From positions 372,001 through 436,000 of the forward strand of contig NZ_JADLRJ010000003.1 of NCBI RefSeq assembly GCF_015477355.1: 64,000 bases of DNA, given 5' to 3'. A model generated the notes under the pieces. That model made no database searches, was not told the DNA's origin, and saw only the letters and a program-made list of their open reading frames with translations. Below are positions 18,150 to 28,000 of the stretch, piece after piece (position 1 is the stretch's first letter; each line of letters begins with the position of its first letter). A program made the translations under genes and the position numbers. The DNA comes from Nocardia blacklockiae. GTDB lineage: Bacteria; Actinomycetota; Actinomycetes; Mycobacteriales; Mycobacteriaceae.

Positions 18150-18911
18150 CTAGCCGGCGGTGAAGGTGTGGTACAGCGTGCTCAGATCCAGCGATTCGAG
18201 CGGGCCGGGCCGGGTGCGCGCGGTGTGGTCGACCTGGCGGTGCAGGGCCTCCATCTTCTCGTCCAGCTGGGCGGCCACCTCGGCGGCCTGGGTCAGGTCG
18301 CTGCGCAGGTTCGGCGGGACCTCGCCGCGGTACTTGTAGTAGATCTTGTGCTCGAGGCTGGCCCAGAAGTCCATGGCGATGGTGCGGATCTGGATCTCGA
18401 CCGGCATCCGCTCGGTGCGATTGGAGCGGAACACCGGGATCGACACGATCAAGTGCAAGCTCTGGTAGCCGTTGGGCTTGCGGTGCGTGATGTAGTCGCG
18501 CTCCTCCAGCAGCGTGATGTCCTCCTGCCCGACCAGCATGTCCCGGATCACGGCGATGTCGGACAGGAAGCTGCACACAACCCGGACCCCGGCGATGTCG
18601 AGCACGTTCTCCCGGATGGAGGCCAGGTTCATCGCGTAGTTCTTGCGCCGGACCTTCTCCAGCACGCTCTCCGGCGACTTGAGCCGCGATCCCACGTGCT
18701 CGATCGGGTTGTACTCGTGGGTGCTGTTGAAGTCCTCTCGCAAGATATTGATCTTGGTCGTGATCTCATCGATCGCGAACTTGTAGCCGAGCATGAAATC
18801 GAGGAATTGCTCGCGGACCGCGCGCACGTCATCCATCGTCATACGCCCGGCGTCCGCAGGGGAAACGGCGTCGGCGTCTGCAGTCGGCTGCCAGGCTCTC
18901 ACGCGCTTCAT
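18150..18911 (-). CDS. Small alarmone synthetase ((p)ppGpp synthetase, RelA/SpoT domain)
   Basis: A single-domain RelA/SpoT nucleotidyltransferase without hydrolase or TGS domains. The synthetase motifs are clear: DIAGVRVVCSFLSDI (G-loop region), DYITHRKPNGYQSLHLIV (substrate Arg/Lys and Tyr) and VEIQIRTIAMDFWASLEHKIYYK. Coiled helical segments flank it, as in RelQ/RelP-type enzymes. The start is uncertain: ATG 18911 is used, with GTG 18977 and ATG 18842 in frame. It would make (p)ppGpp independently of the ribosome. Confidence 0.85.
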   Translation of the reverse strand: MKRVRAWQPTADADAVSPADAGRMTMDDVRAVREQFLDFMLGYKFAIDEITTKINILREDFNSTHEYNPIEHVGSRLKSPESVLEKVRRKNYAMNLASIRENVLDIAGVRVVCSFLSDIAVIRDMLVGQEDITLLEERDYITHRKPNGYQSLHLIVSIPVFRSNRTERMPVEIQIRTIAMDFWASLEHKIYYKYRGEVPPNLRSDLTQAAEVAAQLDEKMEALHRQVDHTARTRPGPLESLDLSTLYHTFTAG

Positions 18912-19065
18912 TCTGCCCGTGCCTGCACATTTCCTGCCATGTCGGGTGGGACCCGCCACAGCGTCGATGGTCGTCACCGTGGCGGCGAAATTCCTGAGTG
19001 TTTGGGCGTCGAGCGGTGTGGGTATCCCTGATCCGGCGACGAATGCCGCTGGTCAGAGGTGGTAG

Positions 19066-19139
19066 TGCCCCCGGCAGGAATCGAACCTGCGACCTAGGGA
19101 TTAGAAGGCCCTTGCTCTATCCAACTGAGCTACGGAGGC
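19066..19139 (-). tRNA. tRNA-Arg (anticodon UCU)
   Basis: The reverse strand folds as a cloverleaf: acceptor GCCTCCG/CGGGGGC (one G-U pair), D arm GCTCAGTTGGATAGAGC, anticodon loop CTTCTAA giving UCU, and T arm GCAGG-TTCGATT-CCTGC. The discriminator is A and CCA is not encoded. The pair closing the anticodon loop (31-39) is C-U, a mismatch. Confidence 0.93.
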
Positions 19140-19326
19140 AGTGCACAGCACCACACACCATGCCGGTTTCTCGGGACGGTGTCCAGCACGATTAGTATAA
19201 CGAGCGTCCAGATTCGGTCCGGGTGCTCGGCGGGCAACTCGCGGGCATGTCGGCGGCGTCACAGGGGGCGCGGGGAGGTCCGGGGCGGGGCGGCCGGAGG
19301 TGTGGTGCCGAACTAGGCTGAGGCCC

Positions 19327-21366
19327 ATGTCGTCACCGCTGGACCCGTCCGTCGAACCTGAATCCCAGGACACCCGGGCGGAGTCGGCGGCGATGTTCCC
19401 GGTGCTCACCACGGTGGCGGTGGCGTTGGCCGCGTTGGTCGCGCCTTTGGTGGTGGGGCTGTCGGCCGCTCAGGCGTTGACGTTGCTCGGGATTCCCGAT
19501 CCTGGTCCGCTGACCACCTACGGTCTGCCCGCGGTGCGCGCGATCGCCGATCTCTCCGCGGCGGTGGCGGTCGGCTCGCTGCTGTTCGCGGCATTCCTCA
19601 CACCGCCGCAGCGTAGTGGACTGCTCGACGTCGGCGGTTACCGGGCACTGCACCGGGCCGGGATCGCGGCTCTGGTCTGGGCCGGCGCGGCCGCGCTGCT
19701 GGTGCCGCTGACGCTGTCGGACACCACCGGGCAACCGGTCCGGACGACTCTGCGACCCGATCAGGTCTGGCACGCCATCGCCCAGGTCGAGGTCGCCGGT
19801 TCGTGGCGGACGACGGCCTGCATGGCGCTCGCGCTGGCGATCGGCTGCCGGCTGGCGCTGCGCTGGGGCTGGACGCCGGTGCTGTTCGGGTTCGCGGTGC
19901 TGTGCCTGATGCCCGTGGCGCTCACCGGACATTCGTCGTCGGGTGGCGCGCACGATGTCGCGACCAACAGCCTGATCCTGCACCTGGTCGGGGTGTCGCT
20001 GTGGCTCGGCGGGCTGTTCGCGGTGCTGGCCTACGCGCTGCGCGGGGGCGAGCACACCGGGCTGGCGGCGCGGCGGTTCTCCGTCGTGGCGACCGGCGCG
20101 CTCGCGGTCGTCGCCGTGAGCGGCGTGCTCAACGCGTGGGTGCGGGTGCCGTGGAGCGACCTGTTCACGACGACCTACGGCCGGTTGGTCGTCGCCAAGA
20201 CGGTCGCGCTGTGCGCGCTGGGCGTGATCGGCTTCGTGCAGCGGCGCACCGCCGTGCCCGCGCTGCGCGCGAATCCGCGTGATCGCGCCGCGCTGATCCG
20301 GTACGCGGGCGTGGAAGTGCTGGTGTTCGCGGCCACCGTCGGGCTCGCGGTCGGGCTCGGCCGCACGCCGCCGCCGGAGCTGCGGCAGGTACCGTCGCCG
20401 TCCGAGGTGGAACTCGGATACGACCTGGCCGGTCCGCCGACGGCCGCGAGAATTCTGTTCGACTGGCGCTTCGACCTGATCTTCGGGACCCTTGCCCTCG
20501 TGCTTGCTGTGCTGTATCTGGCCGGGGTGCGGCGACTGCGCGCCCGCGGCGACGCCTGGCCCGCCGGGCGGACTCTCGCCTGGCTGTGCGGGTGTGCGGT
20601 CTTGTTGGTGGCCACCAGTTCCGGTGTCGGTCGCTATGCCCCGGCGATGTTCAGTGTGCACATGGCGCAGCACATGCTGTTGTCGATGCTGGCGCCGATC
20701 CTGTTCGCGCTCGGCGGCCCCGTGCTGCTGACGCTGCGTGCGCTGCCGCCCGCGGGACGCGACGCGCCACCGGGGCCGCGCGAGTGGGTACTGGCCGCGG
20801 TGCACAATCCGGTGTCGCGGTTCCTGACTCAGCCCGTGGTCGCGACGGCGTTGTTCGTGGTGGGGTTCTACGCGCTGTATCTGGGCGGGATCTTCGACGC
20901 GGTGGTCGATTCGCACGGCGCGCACCTGGTGATGAATCTGCACTTCCTGGTGTCGGGCTATCTCTTCTACTGGGTGGTGCTCGGCATCGACCCCAAACCG
21001 CGCCAGGTGCAGCCGATGACGAAGGTGGGCATGGTGTTCGGCTCGCTGCCCTTCCACGCGTTCTTCGGCGTCGCGCTGATGAGTATGACGACGGTGCTGG
21101 GCGCCACGTTCTACCGATCGCTCGGCCTGAGCTGGAACACCGACCTGCTCGGCGACCAGCGCACCGGCGGCAGCCTGGCCTGGGCCAGCGGTGAGATTCC
21201 GTTGGTGCTGGTGATGCTGGCGCTGCTGATCCAGTGGTCGCGCAGCGACGATCGGCTGGCCAAGCGGATGGATCGCGCCGCCGACCGCGATCACGATGCC
21301 GACCTGGCCGCGCACAACGCCATGTTCGCCGAACTGGCGCGGCGGGATCGGGGGAGCCGGTCGTGA
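19327..21366 (+). CDS. CopD-CtaG fusion membrane protein (copper transport / cytochrome oxidase assembly-like)
   Basis: A 679-residue polytopic membrane protein. The N-terminal half resembles CopD-like copper export domains (GHSSSGGAHDVATNSLILHLVGVSLWLGGL), and the C-terminal half is the caa3-type CtaG domain (SVHMAQHMLLSMLAPILFALGGP; DSHGAHLVMNLHFLVSGYLFYW; LPFHAFFGVALMSM). This fusion is common in actinobacteria. It probably moves or buffers copper at the membrane. A TAGGCT -10 box (19314-19319) lies 7 bp before ATG 19327, so the mRNA is likely leaderless. The stop overlaps the next start (GTGA). Confidence 0.88.
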   Translation: MSSPLDPSVEPESQDTRAESAAMFPVLTTVAVALAALVAPLVVGLSAAQALTLLGIPDPGPLTTYGLPAVRAIADLSAAVAVGSLLFAAFLTPPQRSGLLDVGGYRALHRAGIAALVWAGAAALLVPLTLSDTTGQPVRTTLRPDQVWHAIAQVEVAGSWRTTACMALALAIGCRLALRWGWTPVLFGFAVLCLMPVALTGHSSSGGAHDVATNSLILHLVGVSLWLGGLFAVLAYALRGGEHTGLAARRFSVVATGALAVVAVSGVLNAWVRVPWSDLFTTTYGRLVVAKTVALCALGVIGFVQRRTAVPALRANPRDRAALIRYAGVEVLVFAATVGLAVGLGRTPPPELRQVPSPSEVELGYDLAGPPTAARILFDWRFDLIFGTLALVLAVLYLAGVRRLRARGDAWPAGRTLAWLCGCAVLLVATSSGVGRYAPAMFSVHMAQHMLLSMLAPILFALGGPVLLTLRALPPAGRDAPPGPREWVLAAVHNPVSRFLTQPVVATALFVVGFYALYLGGIFDAVVDSHGAHLVMNLHFLVSGYLFYWVVLGIDPKPRQVQPMTKVGMVFGSLPFHAFFGVALMSMTTVLGATFYRSLGLSWNTDLLGDQRTGGSLAWASGEIPLVLVMLALLIQWSRSDDRLAKRMDRAADRDHDADLAAHNAMFAELARRDRGSRS

Positions 21367-22319
21367 CCGACGCGCCCGCGACGGGAAACGTGAAGAAGCT
21401 GTACCGATCCGACGTGCGCGCCGCCCGCCTGCGCCTGGGCCGGCGGGTGCGGGTCACGCCGATGTTCCACACCGAGGTGTCCGGTCCGCACGGTCCGGTC
21501 AAGGTGAGTTTCAAACTCGAGTACCTGCAGCACGGCGGCACCTTCAAGGTGCGCGGCAGCCTGAACGCGTTGCTGGAGAACCGATCCGACGAGCGCGGCG
21601 TCGTCATCGCCTCCGGCGGCAACGCCGGTATCGCCGCGGCGCTGGCCTGTGCGGTGCAGAGCCGGTCGTGCACGGTGGTGGTGCCCGAGTCGGCGCCGCA
21701 CACCAAGGTGGCCGCCATGTGGGCCTACGGCGCCGAAGTGCTCTGGCACGGAACGACTTACGCCGACGCCAAGAGCTACGCCGACCAGCTCGTCGAGGAG
21801 CGCGACGCGCTGCAACTGCATGCCTACGACCTGCCCGCGGTGGTGGCCGGAGCGGGCGTGGTGGGGCTGGAGATCGAGCGTCAGGTGCGTGGCCGCCCCC
21901 CGATCCTCGTCGCCGTCGGCGGCGGTGGCCTCGCGTCCGGCATCGCCGCCGCCCTGGGCCTGCGCGGCCGCGTCGTGGGCGTCGAGCCGAAGGGCTCGCC
22001 CACCCTGCACGCCGCCCTCGCCGCGGGCCGCCCGGTCGACGTCCACGTCAGCGGCATCGCCTCGGATGCCTTGGGCGCCACCAGAATCGGCGACATCCCC
22101 CTCGAACTCGCCCAGCGCTACCACATGGCCTCGGTCCTGGTCACCGACGACGCCATCGCCATGGCCCGCGAGTACCTGTGGCGAGAGTTCCGCATCGTGG
22201 TCGAACCGGCGGGTGCGGTAGCCCTCGCGGCAATCCAGAGCGGGGCGTACATCCCAGACCCGGGGGAGCGGCCGGTGATCGTATTGTGCGGGGCGAACAC
22301 GGATTTGACGACGCTGTAG
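21363..22319 (+). CDS. PLP-dependent serine/threonine dehydratase-like lyase
   Basis: A 318-residue fold-type II PLP enzyme: the PLP lysine in GTFKVRGS, the amino-acid carboxylate loop SGGNAG, and the phosphate-binding GGGGLASG; the C-terminal CGANTD is also typical. It resembles short threonine dehydratase/serine racemase forms with no ACT domain. The GTG start overlaps the CopD-CtaG stop codon, giving translational coupling. The metabolic link to a copper protein is not obvious. Confidence 0.87.
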   Translation: MTDAPATGNVKKLYRSDVRAARLRLGRRVRVTPMFHTEVSGPHGPVKVSFKLEYLQHGGTFKVRGSLNALLENRSDERGVVIASGGNAGIAAALACAVQSRSCTVVVPESAPHTKVAAMWAYGAEVLWHGTTYADAKSYADQLVEERDALQLHAYDLPAVVAGAGVVGLEIERQVRGRPPILVAVGGGGLASGIAAALGLRGRVVGVEPKGSPTLHAALAAGRPVDVHVSGIASDALGATRIGDIPLELAQRYHMASVLVTDDAIAMAREYLWREFRIVVEPAGAVALAAIQSGAYIPDPGERPVIVLCGANTDLTTL

Positions 22320-22502
22320 GTCGGCCCGCGAAGCGGAACGGCGGGTGTTCACACACCTCGGATTCATCCACAAATTCGAATTCGGGGGTGTTGTGGGGGG
22401 CGGGGATCGGTCAGGCTGGACGTGTTCGCTGGTTGGGGCGGTCGCGGGGTGGGGGAGTGTGCCTTGCGTCGTCGTCAGGGTCGAAAAGTGAAGGGGTGGA
22501 AG

Positions 22503-22970
22503 ATGTACGAGGCCAATACGGCTGTTGTCGGCAATGTGATCACGCATCCGGTGCGGCGGAGTCTGCCCAGTGGGGAGCAGGTGGTTTCGTTTCGGATGGC
22601 GAGTAATGCTCGGCGGTTCGATCGGCAGACCGGGGAGTGGGTGGACAACGGGACCCTGTACCTGACCGTGAGTTGCTGGCGGCGGATGGTGGAGGGGGTG
22701 GACGCGTCGATTCGGCGGGGGGATCCGATCATCGCCTACGGGCAGTTGCGGACGTCGGAGTACCGGACCAGGGAGGGGGCCGATCGGCACGACCTGGAGA
22801 TGCGGGCCAGTGCGCTCGGGCCGGACCTGGGGCGCTGTTCCGCACCGGTGGTGCGCCAGCCGTCCGGGAACTCCGGCTCACCCGCGGACGTTGATACTGA
22901 GGCGGTCCGTCGACCGGCGGATTCCGATACCCCGGAGCCGGTCGCCGCTACCCCGGCCGATGCCGGATGA
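22503..22970 (+). CDS. ssb: Single-stranded DNA-binding protein paralogue
   Basis: A 155-residue protein with the SSB OB-fold sequence: GNVITHPVRRSLPSGEQVVSFRMASNARRFDRQTGEWVDNGTLYL then VSCWRRMVEGVDASIRRGDPIIAYGQLRTSEY. The tail is Pro/Ala-rich and lacks the acidic DDxPF tip of the replicative SSB, so this is the secondary paralogue (position equivalent to Rv2478c), not the essential one. It is co-directional with ettA. GGAAG lies before the ATG. Codons are unusually G-ending compared with the C-ending neighbours. Confidence 0.87.
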   Translation: MYEANTAVVGNVITHPVRRSLPSGEQVVSFRMASNARRFDRQTGEWVDNGTLYLTVSCWRRMVEGVDASIRRGDPIIAYGQLRTSEYRTREGADRHDLEMRASALGPDLGRCSAPVVRQPSGNSGSPADVDTEAVRRPADSDTPEPVAATPADAG

Positions 22971-23048
22971 CGAGGGGCTTCGATGTCCGGCGCCCGCGCG
23001 GTAGCTCCGCTTCGCCCCACCCGCACCCACACCGATAGGCTTCCCTAT

Positions 23049-24725
<1,677 letters not shown>

Positions 24726-24737
24726 CTTTCCGCCGTT

Positions 24738-24777
24738 CCGGTCCCGGAGCGCCCCCGCGGGAGGCGTCCGGGACCGG
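24738..24777 (+). terminator. Strong GC hairpin after ettA
   Basis: Left arm CCGGTCCCGGAGCGCC pairs with right arm GGCGTCCGGGACCGG apart from one bulged G, loop about 9 nt, starting 12 bp after the ettA stop. There is no long T run, as is usual in high-GC actinobacteria. The rest of the roughly 325-bp gap before gdh presumably carries the gdh promoter. Confidence 0.7.
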
Positions 24778-25049
24778 TCGGCAACCCGGTTACTGGCGGG
24801 TTATCGACAAGCAAACAGTGTGATTCGTCATATTTCAGGCGGGCGCCGAATAACCACGGGCGCAACGCTTGTCGTGCACTACCTGGCTCTTCGGTAGCGC
24901 ACCGGTGGGGTGGTACCGACCGGAGGGTTCGGGCAGGTCGGCGTAGTCGCAGGTTTGGGGAGAATCCCGGGCGGCGTCTGCGGCGTCCAGCTACTCTCGA
25001 CTCCGGCGTCACTTTGTTGCGGACCAATCCGAGGGAGTTGGCGAAGAAA

Positions 25050-28000
25050 ATGACGGTCTCGTCCGATATGTCCACCGTGGCGTGGGTCGCGAGTTTGCCG
25101 GAGCAGTTGCGCGGCGAGCTGGCGGCGCTCGAGGAGGCGTACTTCCGCCACGTGGATGCCGGCGATGTCGACTGCGCGATCACCGGTGGCTCGAACCTGG
25201 TGTTCCGGCGGCACATCGAGCTGGGCATGCTCCGCCCGCCGGGGCAGGCGCGGGTGCGGGTGTACCACCCGGACGACGGCGCGGGCCTGGGTGCCGCGGT
25301 GCAGATGGTCACCGACGACATGCCGCTGCTGGTCGAGTCGGTCACCTCGTATCTGAGCCGCAAGGCGGTCAGCATCAGCGAGGTCATCCACCCGATTCTC
25401 GAGGTGACCCGCGACGCCGAGGGCGCCCTGGAATCCGCTGTTCCGCACGAGGTCGACGGCAACGGGTCCACCGGCCTGCGCGAGTCCTGGATGCATCTGC
25501 AGCTGCACCCGTCCACCAGCCCGGACCTGTTGGCGGAGCTGGAAACCGGCATCGCCGACGTGCTCACCGACGTCCGTCAGGTCATCGGCGACACCGAGAC
25601 CATGCGCACCGTGCAGGACCGGTTGGCCGACGAACTCGAGGTGGCCGCCAAGGAGGGCACGCCGCCGTTCTCCGCCACCGACCTGGTCGATTGCGCGAAC
25701 CTGTTGCGCTGGCTGGCCGACGGGCATTTCACGGTGCTCGGCTACGCCCGCTACCAGCGCGCCGCCACGGGCGACCCGCAGGCGAAACCCACTGTGGTGC
25801 CGGAGAGTTCGCTCGGCGTGCTGCGCCCCAACGTGGGCACCGACTTCCGGGTGCCGGTCGACGGCGGGGACCGCCCGCTGCTGCTGCTCACCCAGGGTCT
25901 GGTGCCCGCGACCGTGCACCGCTCGGTCTACCCCTACTTCGTCGGCGTCGCCGAATTCGACTCCAGCGGAACGATTACCGGCGAACATCTGTTCATCGGC
26001 GTGTTCACCGTCGCCGCCATGCACGAGAACGTGCTCGACATCCCGGTGATCGCGCGCCGGGTGCGGGCGGTGATCGAGAAGAGCGGCTTCGATCTCGACT
26101 CGTTCTCCGGGCAGGCGATGCTCGAGGTCATCCAGTCCTTCCCGCGCACCGAACTGTTCTCCGCCGACGTCGAGACCATGCGGCACACCGCCGGCGCGGT
26201 GCTCAATGTCGGCATGCGGCGGCAGGTCCGGCTGTTCCTGCGCTCGGATTCCTACGGCAGATTCGTGGCCTGCATGGTCTACCTGCCGCGCGACCGCTAC
26301 ACCACCCGCGTCCGCCTGGAGATCCAGGACATCCTGGTGCGCGAGCTGGGCGGCGTCTCCATCGACTACTCGGCGCGCGTCTCCGAAAGCGAGTTGGCCA
26401 GCGTCTATTTCACCGTGCGGCTGCCCGAACCCGGCACGCCGGTGGACGTCTCCGAGGCCAACCGGCTGCGCATCCAAGGCCTGCTCGCGGAGGCCAGCCG
26501 CACCTGGGACGACCACCTGCGCGACGAGGTCGCCGCCGCCACCGTCCTGGACCCGGCCGTGGTGCAGCGCTACACCGCCGCCCTGCCGGACGCCTACAAG
26601 GAGGACTTCACCGCCGCCCGCGCCCTGGCCGACATCGTGCGGCTGGAGCGGCTGGGCGACGGTTGCATCGACCAGCACCTGTACCGGCGTCCCGGCTCCG
26701 AGCCGGGGTCGTGGCGGTTCACCCTCTACGTCGGCGGCGGCATCTCGCTGAGCCAGGTGCTGCCGCTGCTGCAGAGCCTGGGCGTCGAGGTCGTCGACGA
26801 GCGGCCCTACAAGCTCCAGTTCGAGGACGACCGCGAGACCTGGATCTACGACTTCGGCCTGCAGGCCCGCCCGGACCTGCTGCGAATGTCGTTGGACCGC
26901 AACATGGATGCCGAGCTGGTCGAGCCGCTGCACCGGTTGGACGCGCTCGGCGCCCAGGAGCGCGGGCTGCGCGAGCGCTTCACCGAGGCCTTCGACGCCC
27001 TCTGGTACGGGCGGGCCGAGGCGGACGCGCTCAACGAGCTGGTGCTGCGCGCGGGCCTGCACTGGCGCACGGTCTCGATCCTGCGCGCGTACTCGAAGTA
27101 CCTGCAGCAGGCGGACTTCCCCTACAGCCAGGCCAACATCGCGCGCGTACTGCTGGTCTCACCGGACGCGGCGCGCTTGTTCGTCGAGCTGTTCGCGGCG
27201 CACTTCGACCCCGACTCCGCCTCCCCGGAGCGGGCCGCGGAACTGGAGGCGGCGCTCACCGAGCGGATCAACGAGGTCGTGAGCCTCGACGCCGACCGCA
27301 TCCTGCGCGCCATCCTGAGCCTGGTGCGGGCGACGCTGCGCACCAACTACTACCGCACCGACGCGCAGGGTGCGCCCCGCGAGTATGTGTCGCTCAAGGT
27401 GGAGCCGGGCGAGATCGCCGAATTGCCCAGGCCCAAGCCGCAATTCGAGATCTTCGTGTATTCGCCGCGGGTCGAGGGCGTGCACCTGCGGTTCGGTCCG
27501 GTGGCCCGTGGCGGGTTGCGGTGGTCGGACCGGCTGGAGGATTTCCGCACCGAGATCCTGGGCCTGGTGAAGGCGCAGGCGGTGAAGAACGCGGTGATCG
27601 TGCCGGTGGGCGCGAAGGGCGGCTTCGTGGTGAAGCACCCGCCGGCGACCACGGGCGACCCGGCCGCGGACCGGCAGGCGTTGCAGGCCGAGGGTGTGGC
27701 CTGCTACCGCACGTTCATCTCGGGTCTGCTGGATGTCACCGACAACGTGGATCACGCCACCGGCGAGGTGATTCCGCCGGAGCGGGTGGTGCGTCGTGAT
27801 GGTGACGATACGTATCTGGTGGTGGCGGCGGACAAGGGGACGGCGACGTTCTCGGATATCGCGAACGAGGTGGCGCAGTCCTACGGGTTCTGGTTGGGTG
27901 ATGCGTTCGCGTCGGGTGGTTCGGTGGGGTATGACCACAAGGCGATGGGGATCACGGCCAAGGGTGCGTGGGAGTCGGTGAAGCGGCATTTCGCGGAGAT

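Noticed and set aside
22373-22382. SOS (LexA) box before the ssb paralogue
   Set aside because: AATTCGAATT is a palindrome but lacks the GAAC-N4-GTTC spacing of actinobacterial LexA sites.
24879-27062. Long minus-strand open frame (about 727 codons) opposite the first part of gdh
   Set aside because: Same reason: codon-bias shadow of a high-GC gene, with no recognisable product.
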